A program made the position numbers and the translations under genes. Positions 1 to 13,700 of a stretch of 64,000 bases of DNA are shown piece by piece. Origin of the DNA: Litoditis marina (lineage: Eukaryota; Nematoda; Chromadorea; Rhabditida; Rhabditidae); assembly GCA_964036275.1 (NCBI GenBank), contig OZ038437.1:20631027-20695026 (forward strand), in the 5' to 3' direction. The notes beneath the pieces were generated by a model. It made no database searches. It had not been told where the DNA came from and worked only from the letters and a program-made list of their open reading frames with translations. Positions within the stretch are counted from its first letter, which is position 1; every line of letters begins with the position of its first letter.

Positions 1-928
1 TTTCACTTTTTTCTAAAAAAACGTCTTAAAAAATTATTTTTGAGAAATTCAAAAATCTGTCACATACAAATTATTTTAATTCTTTATGCGCATCTTATAC
101 ACAAATCTCAGAGATTCAATCACATTTTGAACATGTGCCCCACCAAAATGAATGAAATTTTTTGTTGATTTTTATCAACGCTTACAGAACACCCGTCATA
201 TAATATAATGTTTATTGCCTATAAAGTTAAGTACCTGACAATCAACTCTATACAGTATAGAACTATAAAGACATATAATTGATGGGAACCTTCTTTTGTA
301 GCCTCATTTATGAGGTACTATGTTTCATAACGGAGATCACCAAAAATCGATACTTGATCTTTGATCTCTCATATTGCGAATGTATACTCAGTAGGTCATG
401 ACACATCTTGTGCCACAATTTGAACAGATGAGGACCATTTTAAAACAGTTCGGAAATCTCAAAAAGTTCCGGAAATTTCTCAAATCCGGAGAAAGTTGCA
501 AAATTTTCCACGATATTGAGCCAACAGAAGGGACTTCTGGAGAGTTCAACCAGCCAGAAATTTTGAGGTCATATCATCAACATGGGCGGTATGAGGAATG
601 AAAGTAGTAAAAAATTGTACTTTTTTCTAATTCATGTAACTGTTTCCGGAAACGTTTCCGGCAAAAAGCGCTCGATGGAAACATTTGGCTTCAGAATACA
701 GGCTTTCATGTGGAGTATCTCCGAAATTTCACTGTCCAACTTAAGGCCTTAAAAAATCAATAAATCGATAGCATTGATTTTCCTTAGACACCGCGACCTT
801 AGATTTTAGTGACACAATTAATGGTCATACTGGTTAGTGCTCATCGTTCAAGTCAAAGTCACGTACCGTACCGTACCGTACCGTACCGTCACGTCATTTA
901 GTCGAGTTATGTATAGGGTGGTAACGGT
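1..928 (+). repeat. Partial 1.8-kb array unit (module II) left of Helitron copy 1
   Basis: The sequence begins inside the motif that opens module II of every array unit (the TTTCAC of CTGTTTCAC). It continues through the shared landmarks: the CCGGAAACGTTTCCGG palindrome at 646-661, the TTAAGGCCTTAA palindrome, the AT-rich inverted repeat with ATTGATTT, and a CGTAC pentamer tract at about 862-890. It ends at TATAGGGTGG, immediately before where the GC-rich hairpin stands in other units. From about 929 the sequence is Helitron. A 67-codon open frame at 398-601 recurs in other units but is probably not a gene. Confidence 0.85.
862..890. repeat. CGTAC/CGTCA pentanucleotide tract
   Basis: Five successive CGTAC-type pentamers precede CGTCACGTCATTTAG. 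The tract sits at the same place in every unit, just upstream of the hairpin, but its pentamer composition changes from unit to unit (CGTAC, CGTCC or CGTTA). Confidence 0.8.
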
Positions 929-1989
929 TTCAAACTTTTCGTTTCTGCACGTTTAACTCCTTTCAATATAACTTCTTTAAATTACGTTTTCCGTCTTTGA
1001 TAAACAGGTTTCTGATTTATGAGTAAATATGTTTATTTGAATAATGGTTTAAAGCAAAGTTTTCTTCCATACTACATTTTATTGGCGCTTAGATCAAACT
1101 ACAATTTACATTTTCAATAGACATGTCACTTTTCTGTGATTTGTAGTCAGCCAGTAAACATTTTGAGTGCTTCTTTTTCCACACACCTTGCCAATCAATA
1201 CTGCTCTGTTGTTCTCAGAACTCATTCATAGTTTCGGTTTCGTGTCTTTTTTTGCTATACTTTTGCTTTATTTAACTTTGGAATTTGTTTACAATCTAAC
1301 GTGTATTCCAGTATTTTCTCTCGTAATAACGTGTTTATCCTGTTTATCTTAGTAAACAAGTTTTCTGGACTCTACTTGCGTACTTTTGTCGAAATGGACT
1401 TTTCTTAGCAGTTTGGCAATAGTATATTTTGTGAATAAGTTCAGTGTAACAAAGTTAATTTCTTTCTCTGGATTCTTTTCATCGTTTTGAACAATTTGAA
1501 ACTCATCTGACAAAATAACTATTTCTATTAGTTTAAATGGATTTCTATGAGATTGCTCAAATATGAAAACGATTCAGTAAACAAAACAGTTTTATCACGT
1601 TTTCTGATTAGTGTCCAGTAGTATGCAAATCAGTAACCACGTTACCACGTAAACACGTTTGATACTTTCATGCAGAATAAGAACTTTCAGACATTTAATA
1701 ACTGTTCTCGTACTCTCTCATTTCTGTTTTCATATTTTATGTCAACACAAAGAGTAATTATTGCAAGACGCTTACTATTGAAGTATTTAATGAGTTAGAG
1801 CTAGAACTCTTGAGTACATAACATGTAAATCCGTTCCATGTTTTGAATTTAGCCTACGACAATTTGAACTTAGATATGTTAATTATATTTCAAGTTTGTG
1901 AATATTTTTCGAGTTGTTTTTTTTCATAAATAAAACACTTGTTTTAATATTTATCATTTCCATATGATAATTAATGCATGAAATAGGAA
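929..1989 (-). other. 3' flank of copy 1 RepHel gene
   Basis: This is non-coding sequence downstream of the stop codon, colinear with 18634-19666 of copy 2 but with many substitutions and small indels. It contains one exact copy of the dispersed 14-mer AGATCAAACTACAA at 1091-1104. Just after the stop, around 1953-1972, lies a short inverted repeat TTATCAT...ATGATAA with a 6-nt loop, also present in copy 2, which could mark the mRNA 3' end. The 61-codon frame at 1167-1352 has no counterpart of the same length in copy 2 and is not supported as a gene. Confidence 0.6.
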
Positions 1990-4735
1990 TTAAACCAAAG
2001 CGTCTCTGTAAACCACATTAGCAGTCCGGCGCCGATTTTCCTTGTTCGAGTTGTAGACCTTGATATCCTCGAACTTTCCCACTCTTGACAACGCTACAAA
2101 CATCTGTCCGTGAGTGAAAACCGGACTTCTGAGTAGAATGCCAACACGATCGAAAGTCTGCCCCTGACTTTTGTTGATTGTGAGGGCATAGGCCAAACGA
2201 ATAGGGAACTGTCTTCTAACGAAAGCTAGCTCTCTGGTAGGGGCAGCAGACGTCTTGAGATCACAGCGATGAAGGAATACAGTTTCCGGCGTGTTCGATT
2301 TCTTGTCAATAGGAGTGCAGGTCACAACCTAAAGTTAATATAAAGGTTATTAGATAAATATGCGCGTACTCAATGAGAGAATAATAAGGGAGTTTTCTTA
2401 ACTTTGCAATAAAAACATTATTTAGAATTGTCAGTGTTTCAGTACTGTATTTTAAACTGATCCATAGATTGCGAAAATTACTGATTTGTACTTAACTAAT
2501 TCTTTTGTGGTCGATTCTGCAGAACACAGCAGGAATATAGGTTCGTAGTGTATTATGAATAGGTTATATGTTTTTTGTACAAGAACTAAATTTGCATTGG
2601 TTTTTTTCTTTATACAAACAAAGTTTATGATAACTCTTACGTTCTGGGAAATTTTCTTGACTTGTAAACGTGTGCCATTGCACAGAGATTGAGCTACGCT
2701 GAGATTCCGCAATAATATGACGATGGCACCGACCTGGAGAAAAAAAGTTTGATTAACACTAAACAAAAAAGTGAAATATTTAATATTCGCTCAACTTCCG
2801 AAGAATAATTTTGAAAGCCTTTGTATTGATTTTATTTTATCTCCACTTGTTAGTATTTGTTTTTGATTTCACATCGATGGCAAAACATTCACTTGTTCTT
2901 AAATGTCTCATTAACTATAGAAATTGTTCCTATTATTTGCTATACGTGATTTACCTTCAAAGTCAATTTGTGTGGTGGAAGCCCAGAAGGCGTCAGACCA
3001 GCGTAACATTCTGGGTCGAGAGCTGCGAATCCTCGCTCAGAATCATAGGTATCAATAGAGAGCAATTCAACTTTTTCACCATCCACCATTCTCAGAACCT
3101 AAAAAATATGGAATAAGTTTACTTATTATTATTCACGTAGTTTTTAAACGACATTAGACACATGAAAATTGAGCTACTCAAATCAATAGTTTGACGAAAA
3201 AACATGAATGTTTACCTTTTCATTTGTAGCCAGAGCCGTACGGTTGTCCACACAGAGTATAGCACGAGAATGTTTGGTAGGGTCCAGCAGAGTGTCAGCA
3301 TCGTAGATTTTGTGAATAAGTTCCTTCTCTGAATCAACCAGCCATTCCACAGGTAGATCAAATTCTTGGAACGCTTCTCTCATGTGCACATCTTCATTGA
3401 TACTACCATCTCCAACAGACTTCAACCAAGCAGCGAATCTTCTATCCTTCTTTGCACGCATATTGTATCGGAGGTGAAGAATCTGAGAAAAAAAACTAAC
3501 AATTTTCATTCTATAGCCAGTTTCATCCCTACATGAACCTTCACAGTATCTGATCAAAGAACTCTACTCTTTGTAAGTTCAAACATATAAGCTAATAGTT
3601 TTTCAGTATATTTCTATAATGTTCGAAAGTACAAGGTTAATATAAGTTGTTTTTACCTTGAGTTGGTTCCATAGATCGCTTCTTCTGATGGTGTAGTTTA
3701 CCACCGCGGCGTCTCTCACACCAGTAACAATAGGTAAAGTTTGGCGGAAATCTCCGCCAAACACGAACGTGACTCCTCCAAACAAAAATGCGTCTTTCTC
3801 GGGATGAAGTCGACAGAATAGTTCATGCACAGCGATGATAATACGGTAGTCGGACATTGTAGCCTCATCCCACAATACCACAGTAACTTCGCGTAGATCA
3901 GCAGCTAAATATAAACTCTTTATAGTGACAAGAAAGGAAAATTTATAACTATTAATAGACGGTTCTCTAAGTTCTTTATTCCAATTGAAATCTATCGTGT
4001 TCCATTTTACAATGTTTGTAGTTTGATCACATTTGTAATTATGACGTATTGAGATCAAACTACAACAAAATCGATTAGGTCAAAATCGTTGTCTCTTGCT
4101 ATATTGATGTGAACCAAATTTACCTGTGGCACTCTCGAATTGTACTCGACAGTTCATTCCTTCTTCAGTAGTCAAAGGAATAGAGAATGTTTTGTGGGCT
4201 GTAGAACCATTAGGAAGGAGAGTGGCGGCTATGCCGGTGTGCGCAACAGTGAGAACCTAAATGGATTGAGTAACGATAGAATAGATTTATTTTCATGAAA
4301 GATCATTTTGCTTATATACTGTAGGAGTTTGCATACAAGTAATGAGGACTATACAGTGCGCTAACCGTATATAAGTTCATGCAATATTGAATTTAGCGAT
4401 ACTCTTGGTAAATAATGAATGATAAATTGTGAAACACTCTAAAAACTCATTCATAACATTTTTTGTGTTTTTACAGTTAACTCCAATTTTAACAATCAGC
4501 TACAGTAACACATGTTCATATATAGGGATGAATAGTAGCAAAATTTGTGTGTTTTAGCTTTATTATTTGATATTCTTACCTTGTGACCTTTGGCAACCAA
4601 ACTGTAGTAGAGAGATTTGTAGACAAACGTTTTCCCGCAACCACCCGTCCCTTCCAAGAAAAACGACTCATTTTTGTCTTCAATCACAGATGAAATGATA
4701 GTTTGGAAGACTTCCAGTTGTTCAGAGTTCATTTT
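1990..4735 (-). other. Copy 1 exons 25-31: PIF1-like SF1B helicase domain
   Basis: Exon 25 (4580-4735) carries NSEQLEVFQTIISSV and Walker A GTGGCGKT. Exon 26 (4124-4256) carries AHTGIAATLLPNGSTAHK (motif Ia). Exon 27 (3657-3904) has WDEA (motif II) and GGDFRQTLP (motif III). Exon 28 (3216-3482) has LRYNMRA and the acidic insert. Exon 30 has LLRNLSVAQSLCNGTRL. Exon 31 (1990-2328) has FPIRLAYALTINKSQGQT (motif V) and FTHGQMFVALSRV (motif VI). The full SF1B motif set is present and ends 33 residues after motif VI, as is usual for short Helitron C-termini. Confidence 0.92.
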
Positions 4736-7700
4736 CTAAATTAAATGGTTTACAATAAGTTTAAATCAAGTCAATATGGTCTTCATAGTACATGCTGTTC
4801 TATACAGCTGTGTTTGTATTTTGTTTACATAACTTTTGATGAAAACACGTAACACATGCTGATTACTTAGATCAAACTACAATTCAATTATGGGTTTACT
4901 CGATAATACAGCATAGTAACGCAAGATTCTTAGTTTCTGAATTTTGGTTGTTGGGAAAGATAATTTATGGAAAAGATTTTTTGATTTTAGTAATAGTAAT
5001 ATTCACCTCAATGCATTTCTCCTCTTCCCGCGAACACTCTCCTGGGTCTACTGTATCAGTCTTGGAATCATCACAAAGTTCAATAGGTCCAGGTAATAGT
5101 GTCATATTCACTTCTGTAAGAGACAATACAATTTAGGTTACTATTACAAAACTTAGTATTGATTATTTTGACATGTTCGTACAAACTAAAGGAATATTGG
5201 GTTAGATAAACGAAGTATTGCTCTATACCACAGACTTATTACATGTTATACTACGTTTTTATTGTAGGTCATTGTATTTTACCTGGTAACCCGAGAATAG
5301 CCAATCCACTGCCATGATATCTCAATCCAGATTGAATATGATATAATGCATGTGCCTCCTTCTTTTCATCCGACCAATCCGTTCTGCGCTCACAAAAATC
5401 AGCCTAAACATTAGTATTAAGTGGAGTTTATAGTTTGGTCTATTTGTAGTTTAGTCATTTGGAAGAATTAAAAGCATACTTTTTCGATTTTTTGAAATTT
5501 TTTTATAAGAACCAAACAACCCGTCATAATAATGTTTATTGGGTAATGTAATAGGATATAATTGAGAACTCGCCTTGAACATGTTCCATAACTTGAGAGG
5601 GTCTTTGACAGCACAGAACAATAGAATTGTGATGAACATCCTTCTTAGTGCTCTTGGAAGTTGAACCTCAGCAGCTTCTCTCAATGCAAATATCCATTCT
5701 AGTTCGCTGGTCATCAGTCCTCGTTGCTGAAATGGTATAGTCGTAATCATTTCTATGTAGACTCATGCGGAAATATGTTCACTCTTTGAATTACTGTTTT
5801 CAGAATGAGCACATGATTTCATAATTTCCTGTAATAGATTTGATAGAAAAAAGACCGATAATTGTGAAAAAAATATTGAGTTAATAAATCATACTGTAGA
5901 AGATTACGTTAGTACAAAGTATATTTATAGCATTTTCAACTAAGTTGAAAGATTTTTTGAACATATTTTATCGTGATATACTTGAAAGTTTTCTTAACTT
6001 TTTTTTTGAGATTTGAAAAGAAATATGTTTATATTCGTTATGAGAGTGAAGATATCAAAACTTTTGACGAATTGTAAGACTTACTCTACACGCATCCGCG
6101 AAGGTGGGTAGAACTTCTCCATCTACTGTTCGGAGAGATTCAAAGGAGGTAGGACCAGTCAGATGGGTGGTAAGAAGTCGGACAGCAAACTGTTCCAGAT
6201 TACGAGGGGAAACACTCTTGATACGACCAATGATGTGCTTACTGTAATTGAAAAAAGTATAACTTCATGAGTAAAAATACATTTTAAATGGGAAATTAGT
6301 TGAAATATACGTTTATGAGGAATTAATAGTTGTTAAATAAAATTTGTGATACACCTCTAACAATACACGTGAACGTTGTGTTCTGTCTTACTTCGTCGTA
6401 GTTTGATGGTTCCCATAGTTTGATGCTTTTTCCGTTCAAAATTCGTACATTTTGGCATGTATTCAGATCAAAGTACAACTGATATTTGGATACTTCCTAT
6501 AGTTATATATTACCTTACATAATATATATTAACTATAAATAACATAACTGTTTCCGACAAGAAATCACTAAAAGACTTTGAAACTGTATTTGTTAATTTA
6601 TCAAATATTTTTTCACTTACCTATCATTTCTCTTTCTGAAATGCCATTTCCCTTTGTCGTAGCGATAGAACTTTGGTAGATCCTTGAATGTGAGTTCTTT
6701 GGCTTTCTGATCCTCAAATGCTTCCGATTGGTTCAATTCGAACCATGCTTTCAACCTGCTGGACACATCTTCTTCCTGAATCTTCCGAAAAGTATTGGCA
6801 TGAGCTTCTTCTCCAAATTCAGTATGAACTGGTTCTTCGTCTGGTAGATGAACGAATACTGTCAGTACAGTATGAGAGGAACGGTGTCGAGGTTGGCCCA
6901 TCAAGTCCCATGCAGCTTCATTTGCGGTACACACTCTCATATCTTCTATCATAGCGACTTCATCGTAGACCATAACTGGTTTGCCAGAGGGATCGCGCCT
7001 GAAATTGTTCATATATTCAAGTTTAGAGATTGTGTTTGTATACTGAATACGATCAATATTTTTGATAGAGTCTCACGTAAATTCATGTTTATTTTCGAAA
7101 TTCCAAATAAATGTTCAACATCTTTATGTTTTCTTTACGTTTTCATTTTCTATCGAAAATGATCATAATTAAAAAAAACAGTTAGTTTGTGAGTAAATTA
7201 GATGAGATCAGAAAACGTTCTCTAATAACTGAGTGTTTTGAAAAACATGAACTCACAGTGGGACTTTGTTGGCGCGCAGACTGTCTTCCACTTCCTTCTT
7301 CCTTTCTGCTATCACTCCCTTCGGTATCTTCAGTGTCTTGGGGAGAAGCATGTGGCCATCTGACGTCATCTGGTCTGGCTCCACACGGCTGTCAGGATTG
7401 CTCGTGATGGCTTCCACTAACACCCTGTCGAACCCCTTGAAGAGATATTTAAAAATGTACTTGAGTACCCGCAGAGAAGAGATGATTTCAATGTTCATGT
7501 GACATTCGTATTTCCCCAGCAGTTCCAGATTGTGGGGGACCACATGCCGATTGTCCGCCCGTACTTCCATTCCGTCGACTTTCTTCATACAGTACTCCCC
7601 GTTGTCCCTTCTCTTTAACTGCGGGTACTGTCGATCATCTATCTGGGTGGTCTCATTGTGCTTTTTGGGATAACGTTTCGAACATTCCTCCCAATGTTTC

Positions 7701-10700
7701 TTCTTTCCTTTCTGGCAATAGGCATTCGGGTTGTTTTCACACGGGGTGTGGATCATAAACTTCTCCACCAAGTTGCGCAGTCGGACCATTTCGTCATAGT
7801 TGGGGTCAGTTGGGTCAGGGATCACGGGCAGTTCAGCTTGGCAGACACGATCAACTTCAGAGGCAGTTCGAATAGGGTTCTTCAGTGCAATGATGATATG
7901 AGCATGAGGTGGTCCTCTTTGTTGAAACTCAATACTCAGTGTCCACCATTTGACCTCTCCAAAGAGCCCTAGAAATGATATTTCCAATACATACTTGTTA
8001 TACTGATTTTGTTAGGTGAGTTCATTACTTAAGAACTTATTATCTCGAAATATACTCCTTGAAAATGAATAAATAGTTGTTTGACTACAAAACACCGTTA
8101 TCTGAGATGCAGTTCGATTTATAAACAGGTTTATACCAATTTAGCTAGGTTTGACATACCAGTTTCTTTATCTCGTTTATAATGAATTCCGATCAAACTA
8201 CAAACTACGTCAAAACAGTGAAAAAGTATCTGTTTATTCAATCTTTCTAATACGCTCACGGTAATGCAGAAAATGAAGCAATTTGCAAAATTACAGTAAC
8301 ACACCTCCTCTCCTCTTTCCATCCTTTCCTTTTTTTCCTATAACATCATCCAAGTGAGCATCTAATTTCTTCATAAAGACTTCATTGACAAGAAAGGGGT
8401 TGTCCTCCCACGTTGTGCCAGGAATCAAATTATCCTGAAAATTTTATTTATTAAACTTGTAGATTTTCGAATGTTTATTTCCTCTTATACAAAGTACAGC
8501 TGAATCAACGTTCATTATCAACCTATGACTTTAATAGTTTAAATTACAACCATGGATTGCAATCCATTCAGGTTGCAATCACAGGTGTAGTCCTCTTTTT
8601 CCTATTGTAAAACACAGAATATAAAAAAAACAAGCGCAAAAGTGGGTAAATATTGACTTATTTTAAATATAAGTAATTAGTCCATATTAAGAACAACTCA
8701 CCGTAATTTCTTTCCAATGAACGTTTGCTGTGAATGTGTCGAATATGTCCGGTTTATCCACGTTTGCCATTGCCACAGTATCTTCAAACAGTTTTTGTTG
8801 GAAACGTGGCGATCCTGGTACAGAAGCTGGTACTGAGGTCACGGCTCCAATCATGATTCCTTTCTTGTCACACCTCTTCTGATAGTATTCGAGAAACGTT
8901 TTCCTAAATAGTTAATGATAAACGTATATCATTGATTTCGAATCAGTAATAACTGACTTCATAGTAATTGAGTAGTTCAAACTACAAAATTTCTTTCTTT
9001 AGTTATTAATAACAAAAAGTTGAAAACGTGTGAAAAATGTTACAAATTATATACGTCTGGCCTTAATTTTGATTCAGTGTTAATTGTCTTTCTTAGTAGT
9101 TGAGCAGCTCAAACTACAAAACGCATTTCTTTAGTTATCAAGAACATCGTCAAAAAGCCCATCAATACGTTACAACTTTTTGATGATTCACTTATTTATG
9201 TTTGTATATTTTCGAAAAAAAGAATAAGTACTCACTTTTGACTTGTGAGATACTGAGTGTTATGTTTTCTGATCATTGTGGCTCGGTTACAATGTATTCG
9301 TGTATCCATATCAATCGTGTGAAACTGTCCGAGCTTTCTGGCAGCCGCAAAGCGAGAACGAAACCTCTTTCTTTTCTGATTGATATAGAGGCCGTATTCA
9401 CGGAAAGACACGAAATCTCGATGTTTCTGTAATTAAGTTATATACAACTTTTTGATAGTTAATAACACAGAACAACTCTCAACTAACTTTAAAATGTATA
9501 AGTATCAAGCTGCAGGAATATTGAAATGACTTAGTTTTGTTTACTATTTGTATTCTACTAATCAATTCCTGATTCTTTTACTTATCAATTTAGAATTATT
9601 CAGGTTTGGAATTGTTGGTATACGACATTAATTGAATTGAAGTATGCAAGAAATTTGCAAATGTTCATGTTGTTTAAGTTGAAGTAAGAAACCTTTTCCA
9701 AGATTGAGCACCCTGTACTATCAGGATTGCCATCTGAATTCTTCGAAGTAGAACACTGAAATTGAAAATAAAAAAAACACACCCAGTTCCACCAGTGAAT
9801 ACAACTTAGAACTCTAAAAATTATTATGTAACGATCAAAAACGCGGACTAAAATGATGGATTTCTGTCTTTCCTATTCTTGTAGTTTGGTTCCAATGCTA
9901 TTCAGTTACGACTTACGTTTACTTCGTGTGTAAATCTAGAACCTAGTTATACCTATTGTTTGAATGAATGTTTCACCTCGGTTTCTGTAGCGTGAGTCTC
10001 ACTTCTATCGACTTCTTCTTCCTTTTCAGAACAACTCTGAAAGAAAGTATATACTTAGTTTATCGTACAACTACATGTTTTTGTGTACAAATTTGTAAAA
10101 AGGTTGTGGAAGTTTTATATAAAATATTATGCAGTTTGCATTACGTTGATTTTTAAAATTGAAAAGAAGTGGTCCATTTTAAGTAAGAAATTATTTAAGT
10201 TATACTAAAAGCACCGCATTTATAGTTCATTTGTTACTTATTGAGTTTTTTAACTTTCGGTTCGAACCAATATCGTCAATTAATTTACCTCTCCACTGTC
10301 GTCATCCAAATCGGCAACCATTTCCACGTCTACACGCACATTCGAGTTCTCCTTAACTTCTTCATCAGATCGAAGTTGTGGATAAACCTCTCCATTTCGT
10401 TCTACGAATCGAACTACATCAGGAACCGATTCGTCTTCCAACATTGTATGCTGTAAAACTAATTTAAACAGCTTCATAGACTTCATTATTTATTAGGGTA
10501 AACTCATACTTGTTAAAATGATCAAACAAAAACATGGGTACTCAAAAGCACAGTACTCAAGATACTTGACATACTTAAAAACATAATATTATAGATTTCC
10601 AAAAATAAACCGAAATAATCAATTGTTCATTATTTCTAACTATTTTGTTCTCTGCTTTTTAGTAATTTTGTAGTTTTAGAAACAATATGTATATAACTAT

Positions 10701-13700
10701 GTATTACTCAACAGAAAATTTGTCTCACCTGTATAAGCTGATGGTCATAGTAATTTTTCTGTGCATTCTCATCTACTTCAGCGTCTGATTCTTCAAGATC
10801 AAGATTTGAATCACTGAAAATATATTTAAAATATACAAATATAGTATATTATTTGAAAACATAAAACGACATGACTTGTAAAAGTTTACAATTTAATAAA
10901 TGCACTCACCTAAATTATATTGAAACTTTCTTGCTGTGCATATTAACCTTCACAATCAACTTTTAGATATTTATAAAGCTATCAATTGAATGCGAACGTT
11001 TATATTTCAAATAGATTACCTTTCTGATGGAACATAAAGAGAATGTTCTTCATGGTCTGAATCCCATAGTGCAGCTTCGTCCGGGTGAGTAGTTGCGTAT
11101 TCTTCTAAACGTGCGTGGAATCCTTGTTTCCTATCCTTAGCAACTGGATACATTCGATTTTTCCAACCAGATTCACCATGAGGAAACAGTAGCGGATAGC
11201 ATAATGGGTCAATTTCTTTCATCCAAGGGAAAATGGGACGGGCTTCATGGGGACCACGTTTCGGATAGATAATCAGGCCAGGATAATGAATGTCTTGTTC
11301 AACAGATGCGTCATAGAATATACTGACAAAATCCTTAGAATCAACTGTAGTTTTGTAAATCCCGGGATGATTCTGAAACGAAAACTACGAAAACATGTAT
11401 AGAATGTGCTTCTTGAAAGTAAGCCTATATAGTGCCTATTACTCTACATTTCTAGTTCAATTATTTGTTTTTTGGATGAAAATTCATAAATTATCATACA
11501 GTTAGAGTTCAAACTACAATTCAGCCATAGTCATACTCAATACAACAATTTGAGGTACAAAAATAATTTAATTATAACTTTGAAAGTTAAATTGTTGAGA
11601 GAGTTATAATATAACAACTTAACTTTCCTTCCTTCTTTATGATAAACTGTATTATAAACTGTATATTAACATTATTCGAAGGAAATAGCTTGTTTCGTTG
11701 CCTTCTTCATGCAAGCAAGAATTAATTATATAAGTTCTATTTTCAGTTTCTCACTTAAGTGAACTGTCTCACCCCTCTCAGATCTTTCTTGTCCATATTT
11801 TTCGTATCCACAATTCGTAACCGTAAATGCTCGGGGTTTTTACCAATGCTTTCCGCTTCTTTCATCAAATCACCCATGGTCTTATACATATTCGAGAAAC
11901 GATTGTGTATTGTCATACAAGCAGTTATTTCAGCGATGGTCTGAATAGATTCAATTCTAATTGTTTAATTAATATTGATTTTGTATTGAGATCAAACTAC
12001 AAGTAATATTAATCTACAGAGTTTATAGACTAAAATTCTATTTAGTATTTCAGTTGATTCAAACATAGTATACAGGTAATTGTTTCAATCAATGGAACTG
12101 ACCCAATGGATTTTATTCAGTGGAAACTTTTTATCAAGATCAAACTACAAATATTATTGAGCTAAAAAGTTTCATGAATTCTGATGTTATTCATCATTTC
12201 ATTCACTCAAATCGTAATAATCAAGTAGTATTGGTTCAATTTAAATTCCGGAAAGTGGTGACTTTTTAGTTTTATTTAGTATTGATTTCAAAATGAGATC
12301 AAATCACAAATAATATTTAACTACAGGAGTTTTATGATGTATTATATCTATCTTTGCAAAATACTGAAAGTAAAGATAAACAATGCTAAAATACTCACTT
12401 GCTGTTTCACACTGTCACAGAATGAATTGTTGAATCGAAGTTCCGCTGCTTTCTGATCATCGTACAAATAGTAATTACCAAATTTCGGGTATTTAGAATT
12501 ACGTGGTAAAGCAGCAGAAGTGAAATGTCGCATTGTTCCCTTGATTTTCGCCACCTATAATAACGTTTTATGAATTTTTGTTATAGATTTATGTTCTCTG
12601 CTCCCTTATATTCATATTTCAATTCATCCTATTTTAAAGTGTTTCAACAATTTTGCTGTGTATTCGATTCAAGTGATGGCCAAACGTTCTCAGACATGAA
12701 ATTCAAAATAAAAAATAGTATAATTCTTACCTGTGCTCCGAACTGAGATACTTGTAGACGATGATATTGGATTGAAGCGAAAGAGAAAAGAGAATTATAG
12801 ACACAAATGTCCTTCAGAAATTCTCCTCTTCCATGATGTCTTATATCGAATAAATAGGAGAATAACGGCTCTGGCATTTTAGGAAAAGGTGGAACAAAAA
12901 TTCTCCCATTAGAGCAACAAATACGAGCTCCAGGTAGATGTAAGGCACCGCAGAACGGACATTCATTGGTCATTTCTCCAAGGAACTGTGGAGGAAAAAA
13001 TCCTATAAAAGTTGATTTCAACATGATAACAACTATACAATACGTTTTCTACTCTCTATATAACTTTCTATCAATGTAGTTTGCTCTGTTAGTAGTTTTT
13101 AATCAAGACGATAACTCTAGATCAGATGACAAATATATCAGAAAAATTGTGTCTAAATAGGAGTTTTTTATCACTAATTTGATAAAAAATGATTATCAAA
13201 ATGTAGTTGTACTCTGATATTCAGACAACTCAGAACTCACATGCGTGACCAACTTATTGCTAGTATAAAATAACTTAATTCTATTGTAGTTTGTAGTTTA
13301 TTATGCAAAATAATCTATATAGGTCAATAAGTTTTCGTTGATAAAAATAGTCAATACTCACTGAGAGGACGAACGGTTTCGTTATCACTGTCACTATTGC
13401 GTGGGCTGGAGGAGAGATTCTTGTGAATATATTTCTTTTGTCGCTTTGCATGTTGTACTTTCTCATCATCTGTGTCTGGATGTTTGTCCCTGTATTCTTT
13501 GTCTCTCTTTGCATGAGTTGCATCTTCTGGATGTTTTTGCCGGTAGTTTCTATCTCTTTCTGCATGCGTTGGATCTTCAGGATGTTTCTCTCTGTAGTTT
13601 CGACGTTTCTTGGAATGAGCACGATCTTGTAGTTGATGAAGACGTTGTTCTTCAATGCCAGTCAAATTCACTGTAAATTTACACACTTCAAAATTACAAA

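Noticed and set aside
398..601. 67-codon frame beginning MTHLV, repeated in most array units (for example 17188-17391, 38467-38670, 43941-44144, 59057-59260)
   Set aside because: It is open in many units but closed by stops or small changes in others (units 8 and 10, module II of unit 1). Substitutions show no clear bias to silent sites, and no family is recognisable. Its recurrence follows from the high identity of the repeat.
7266..7972. Plus-strand frames opposite exon 19 of copy 1, and the matching ones at 25225-25931
   Set aside because: They are shadows of the strongly supported Rep exon and carry no motif of their own.
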